Assembly (NCBI GenBank): GCA_028872955.1
Contig: JAGWNX010000038.1
Coordinates: 1 to 34,948 of the forward strand
Reading direction: 5' to 3'
Length of the DNA: 34,948 bases
Source of the DNA: Acidobacteriota bacterium
GTDB lineage: Bacteria > Acidobacteriota > Terriglobia > Terriglobales > Acidobacteriaceae
Shown here: positions 31,857 to 34,948 of the stretch, piece after piece
Layout of the letters: the number at the start of each line of letters is the position of its first letter
Position numbering within the stretch: position 1 is the first letter of the stretch
Notes under the pieces: model-generated
The model's database searches: none
What the model was told of the DNA's origin: nothing
The model's input: only the letters and a program-made list of their open reading frames with translations
Position numbers and translations under genes: made by a program

Positions 31857-33001
31857 ATTCCACCTCCAATAATCTGTGTTGTCCGCAGGCTTGGAAAGTA
31901 CGGCTGCCTGATCTCTTGTTCCCGCTGGTGCTGCCTCTCGCGCTCGCGACGCATCTTCTCTTCCACGTGCTGCCGGAAGAGGTAGGCCAGAATGCCCGCA
32001 ACTGCGGCGTACAACTCAAAGGGAATTGCCTGCCCAGGGGCGACCGCCTTGAACAGGCTGCGTGCGAGCGGAGGGTTCTCCACCATCGGAATTCCCAGCC
32101 AACGGGCCTCCTCACGAATCTCCGCCGCATGCAGGTCGCGGCCCTTAGCAAGGACCACGGGAGCAGACATCGTCTCGAAGCTGAACTCCAGGGCAACGGC
32201 GTAGTGCGTTGGGTTGGTGATGACGACGGTAGCGCGACTCAGGTCTGCTTTGACCTTGCGCTTGCGAATGGCAATCTGGACCTGTCGAATCCTTGCCTTC
32301 ACCTGGGGATTTCCGAGCGCTTCACGAATCTCTTCGCGCAGCTCATGCTTGCTCATCTTCAGCCGTTCGTTCCAGCTTCGCCACTCCATCAGATAGTCCA
32401 CGGCAGACCACGCCAGCGTGAGCCAGGCAGCATCCAGCGCGAGTGTGTATGCCGTGCTGAAGGTCTGCGTCAGTCGAGTGAGTTGTATCGCCTGCACCGG
32501 CGCAGTCATGCGGCGCAACGCGGCATACCCGAGCATTGCGACGACCGCCGCCGGCAACAAGGACTTGAGCAACCGCACGGCAGCACGCAGGCTGAATAGC
32601 TGTCCAAAGTTCGAGACAGGGTTAAACTTTTCGGGTTTGAATGCCAGGGCCTCTGGATTGAGCTGAACGCCACCACCCTGAGCAATGCCCGTTAACAAGG
32701 CGGCGCAGAAGCTAGCTGTCATGACCGATAGAAGCGGCAGAGCCAACCGAACCAGCAAGGCGCGCAGCGCAGTCACCCAGGCCGTATTGCCTGCCAGCTC
32801 CTGCAGTGTGGCTGAACGAATGCAGATGGCGTAGAACTCACCCCACTGACGCAAGAACTGCGGTGTCGCATAGCCAAGCATCAACAGGCCTGCCAGCATG
32901 CCCATGGCAGAGAGCAGGTCGCGGCTGCGCACACTGTCTCCACGCTCGCGTGCCTTGCGCTTGCGCTGCGGTGTCGCTTGCTCTGTTCCCTTCTCGCTCA
33001 C
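31853..33001 (-). CDS. flhB: Flagellar export switch protein FlhB
   Basis: This 382-residue gate protein switches export specificity from rod/hook to filament by self-cleavage. Four membrane segments lie in residues about 30-210. The autocleavage motif NPTH (263-266, within TVVITNPTHYAVALEF) is intact. The N-terminal MSEKGTEQATPQRKRKARERGD is typical of the family. The C-terminal tail (about 350-382) is charged and ends in GGGM. The start is a GTG at 32999-33001 with AAGGA 6 nt upstream. It lies 9 nt after fliR and overlaps flhA by 4 nt. FlhB is about the normal length. Confidence 0.95.
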   Translation of the reverse strand: MSEKGTEQATPQRKRKARERGDSVRSRDLLSAMGMLAGLLMLGYATPQFLRQWGEFYAICIRSATLQELAGNTAWVTALRALLVRLALPLLSVMTASFCAALLTGIAQGGGVQLNPEALAFKPEKFNPVSNFGQLFSLRAAVRLLKSLLPAAVVAMLGYAALRRMTAPVQAIQLTRLTQTFSTAYTLALDAAWLTLAWSAVDYLMEWRSWNERLKMSKHELREEIREALGNPQVKARIRQVQIAIRKRKVKADLSRATVVITNPTHYAVALEFSFETMSAPVVLAKGRDLHAAEIREEARWLGIPMVENPPLARSLFKAVAPGQAIPFELYAAVAGILAYLFRQHVEEKMRRERERQHQREQEIRQPYFPSLRTTQIIGGGM

Positions 33002-33010
33002 TCGTTGTCC

Positions 33011-33793
33011 TTACCCACGCGCCAGCAGACCAGCGGCATGGTCCAACAGCAGGTTGAAGTGGCGCTCTACCCAGCCCGGCCACACAGCCAGACTCGCGAT
33101 CAGCACCAGATAGGAGACCATGGTCTTGAGCGGTACGCTGACAAACAGGACCGGCAGCTGCGGTGAAAGTCTGCCGATGAGGGACACCGTCACCTCTACC
33201 GTGAGTGCTGCCGCCAGCACCGGTGCTGCCAGTTGCAATCCAGAGAGAAAGATGTCCCCCGCCATCTGCACCAGGCGGTGCGCTGAGGTTGCAAGCAGAA
33301 CAGCACTGCCCACGGGCACTGCGGCGAAGCTTCGAACCACAGCCATCAGCAGCGTGCGATGCAACCCCGCGCTGAGGATGAGCAACATCGTCATCCAGTT
33401 CAGCAACTCAGAGAGCACGGGAGAGTCCACACGCGAGTTTGGATCCAACAGGTTGACCAGCGAGAAGCTGAACTCCATCCCAAGCAACGAGCCGGCGAAG
33501 TTGACCGCCTCCGAAAGCATGGCGAGGCTGAGGGCAAACGTGAGACCAACCGCCAACTCACCAAGGATCGCTGAGAGATCGAGCGAATGCCGCGCTCCGG
33601 GCAGAACAGCAGCCGCCGGAGCCACCAGCAATGACACAGCAAACACGAAGACGGCCTTCACCCGAGGAGAGATCGCTGCGGAGGAGTAGAACGGAGCAAA
33701 CGCAACCAGGGCGCTGAGCCGAAGCATGACCAGCACCATGGCTGTCGCATAAGACGACCAGTTCGTGACCAGATTGCTTACAGTCTGCGGCAT
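33011..33793 (-). CDS. fliR: Flagellar export gate protein FliR
   Basis: This 260-residue membrane protein with about six helices joins FliP and FliQ in the export gate core. Family features include MLRLSALVAFAPFYSSAAISPRVKAVFVFAVSLLV near the N-terminus and LGMEFSFSLVNLLDPNS in the middle. The C-terminal half has APVLAAALTVEVTVSLIGRLSPQLPVLFVSVPLKTMVSYLVL. The ATG at 33791-33793 starts 5 nt after the fliQ stop; the ORF extends into fliQ in another frame and is not used. The ribosome-binding site is weak (CGGAT), as expected for a coupled gene. Confidence 0.94.
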   Translation of the reverse strand: MPQTVSNLVTNWSSYATAMVLVMLRLSALVAFAPFYSSAAISPRVKAVFVFAVSLLVAPAAAVLPGARHSLDLSAILGELAVGLTFALSLAMLSEAVNFAGSLLGMEFSFSLVNLLDPNSRVDSPVLSELLNWMTMLLILSAGLHRTLLMAVVRSFAAVPVGSAVLLATSAHRLVQMAGDIFLSGLQLAAPVLAAALTVEVTVSLIGRLSPQLPVLFVSVPLKTMVSYLVLIASLAVWPGWVERHFNLLLDHAAGLLARG

Positions 33794-33798
33794 GCACG

Positions 33799-34080
33799 TT
33801 ATCCGAAGTAGCGGTGCAGATTTGTGAAGAGATGCAGGGTATAGAGCACCAGGCGGTGCACGCTCCACGGCAACACCAGCACCGCCACCGTGAAGACCAC
33901 GATCAGGCGTGGCACTGAGGTAAGCGTCTGCTCCTGGATACCCGTGAGAGTTTGCACCAGACTGACGAGGACGCTCACCAGGCCGGCTGCAATTAGCAGC
34001 GGCGCACTCAGCAACATGGCCTCCAGCAGCATGCGACAGATTAATTCAACAGTCTGGTCTGGTCCCACCGGACGCTCCAC
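33799..34080 (-). CDS. fliQ: Flagellar export gate protein FliQ
   Basis: This 93-residue protein has two membrane helices (about 17-42 and 55-80) linked by the conserved LVQTLTGIQEQTLTSVPRLIVV region. It packs around the FliP-FliR core of the export gate. It starts at GTG 34078-34080, sharing one base with the fliP stop codon (TAG/GTG). An AAGAG lies about 6 nt upstream. The length is normal for FliQ (about 90). Confidence 0.94.
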   Translation of the reverse strand: MERPVGPDQTVELICRMLLEAMLLSAPLLIAAGLVSVLVSLVQTLTGIQEQTLTSVPRLIVVFTVAVLVLPWSVHRLVLYTLHLFTNLHRYFG

Positions 34081-34928
34081 TAAAAACTCTTGATCAATTG
34101 ATTTGCCAATAGATTCCAGCCGTCCACCATGACAAACAGAAGTATCTTGAGGGGCGTAGACAGAACGACCGGTGGCAGTTGCATCATGCCAATTGAGGTC
34201 GTCACGCTGGCAACGACAAGATCAATTAGCAGGAACGGAAGAAAGAGGATGGCACCAATCTGGAAGCCCGCTTTCAGCTCACTGAGCATGTAGGCAGGCA
34301 CGACCACCGCCATCGGCAGATCCATCGCGGTGCGCGGCCGCTGCTGCATACCGGCTGAAGCGAACACGGCAAGATCCTTCTCTCGGGCGTAACGCAACAG
34401 GTATTGCTTGACTGGCACGGAACCACGATCCAGGGCGTCGAGTCCGCTGATCTGGCCTGCCTGGTAGGGCACCACGGCCTGCTGCTCCACCTGCTGCAGC
34501 ACAGGCTGCATCAGGAACCAAGTCATCATCAGGCCTAGTCCCATCAGGACCTGGTTGGATGGAGCCGTTTGCGTGCCCAGCGCCTGCCGCAAGAAGTGGA
34601 AGACAACCAGCAGGCGCACGAGGGGCGTCATGGCGAGCAACAGCGCAGGCAACAACGTTAGCAGCGTAAGGCCAAAGACAATCGACCAGGGGGTGCTCTG
34701 GCTCTGATCTAACTCCTGCTGGATACTCGTGCCTTTGTTCGACGGGGTTGAATGCAGGTCAGTCGCTGCAGCAAGGCCGAGCTGTGACGACGATCGCTTA
34801 GCTGCACCATGCGCACCCACCCAGTAGGATTGCGAACTTCTTGCGGTGGCGTCCGCTGCCTGGGCAGAGGGTGAGAAGAGCAGCGGCAGCCCGATGAGGA
34901 GGAATAAAGCAGCGAACGTTATCCTCAT
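34080..34928 (-). CDS. fliP: Flagellar export gate protein FliP
   Basis: This 282-residue protein has a cleavable signal peptide (MRITFAALFLLIGLPLLFSPSAQA|AD), then a Ser/Gln-rich periplasmic stretch of about 50 residues that is longer than in E. coli FliP (245 in total). The export-gate domain follows: IVFGLTLLTLLPALLLAMTPLVRLLVVFHFLRQALGTQTAPSNQVLMGLGLMMTWFLM, DLPMAVVVPAYMLSELKAGFQIGAILFLPFLLIDLVVASVTTSIGMMQLPPVVLSTPLKILLFVMVDGW. The ATG at 34926-34928 has GAG about 8-10 nt upstream; a GTG 6 nt earlier is possible. It is the first gene of the operon visible here. FliO, if present, would be beyond the window edge. Confidence 0.95.
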   Translation of the reverse strand: MRITFAALFLLIGLPLLFSPSAQAADATARSSQSYWVGAHGAAKRSSSQLGLAAATDLHSTPSNKGTSIQQELDQSQSTPWSIVFGLTLLTLLPALLLAMTPLVRLLVVFHFLRQALGTQTAPSNQVLMGLGLMMTWFLMQPVLQQVEQQAVVPYQAGQISGLDALDRGSVPVKQYLLRYAREKDLAVFASAGMQQRPRTAMDLPMAVVVPAYMLSELKAGFQIGAILFLPFLLIDLVVASVTTSIGMMQLPPVVLSTPLKILLFVMVDGWNLLANQLIKSF

Positions 34929-34948
34929 ACACACGTCTCATCTTGTGT

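Noticed and set aside
29748-34928. Non-flagellar (virulence) type III secretion system
   Set aside because: The export gate proteins are linked to a FliA-type sigma factor and to FliM with a CheY-binding peptide, so the cluster is flagellar.

Overview
The window looks like a GC-rich chromosomal segment from an acidobacterium, probably Acidobacteriaceae (Terriglobus/Granulicella-like). I infer this from the gene set (DUF1501/DUF1800 pair, fused E1 alpha/beta dehydrogenase, membrane H+-pyrophosphatase, RAYT transposase with GGGACTAAAGTCCC-type REP palindromes) and not from a database search. Almost the whole window is coding. I saw no rRNA, tRNA, CRISPR array, prophage or classical insertion sequence.

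Layout. (1) 1-633: a REP-associated tyrosine transposase (RAYT) framed by REP-like palindromes and a perfect 14-bp inverted repeat. (2) 634-4109: carA, a tiny His-rich secreted peptide, a Rieske ferredoxin-like protein, a membrane-anchored alpha/beta-hydrolase-fold protein lacking the usual nucleophile, and a DoxX membrane protein. (3) 4325-12872: on the minus strand, an H+-pyrophosphatase, a fused 2-oxo-acid dehydrogenase E1, and a Sec-exported DUF1800 / Tat-exported DUF1501 pair ending at a strong intrinsic terminator. (4) 13113-20497: secreted subtilase, small secreted coiled-coil protein, MscS channel, thioredoxin/glycosidase-like DUF255 protein and a TolC-type outer membrane protein. (5) 20881-23884: truA, an M20 peptidase and an EamA transporter, translationally coupled by two ATGA overlaps. 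(6) 24025-26303: a DegP/HtrA-type periplasmic protease and a small exported peptidoglycan-binding protein. (7) 26421-34928: a tight minus-strand flagellar operon, transcribed fliP-fliQ-fliR-flhB-flhA-fliA-fliM-fliN and ending in an unusual gene.

The flagellar cluster encodes the export gate (FliP, FliQ, FliR, FlhB, FlhA), the flagellar sigma factor and two switch/C-ring proteins (FliM, FliN). Its last gene overlaps fliN and encodes a zinc-ribbon-like Cys4 motif followed by a standalone MshEN/T2SSE_N-type domain with no ATPase. MshEN domains of type II secretion/type IV pilus ATPases are known c-di-GMP receptors, so I infer a possible c-di-GMP input to the flagellar switch. This is the most interesting candidate in the window. 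flhF and flhG, often found between flhA and fliA, are absent here.

Other points of interest are the RAYT whose C-terminal tail and stop codon are encoded by REP palindromes, the 38-residue His-rich exported peptide, the hydrolase-fold protein with Gly at the nucleophile elbow, and several start-codon and hairpin observations.
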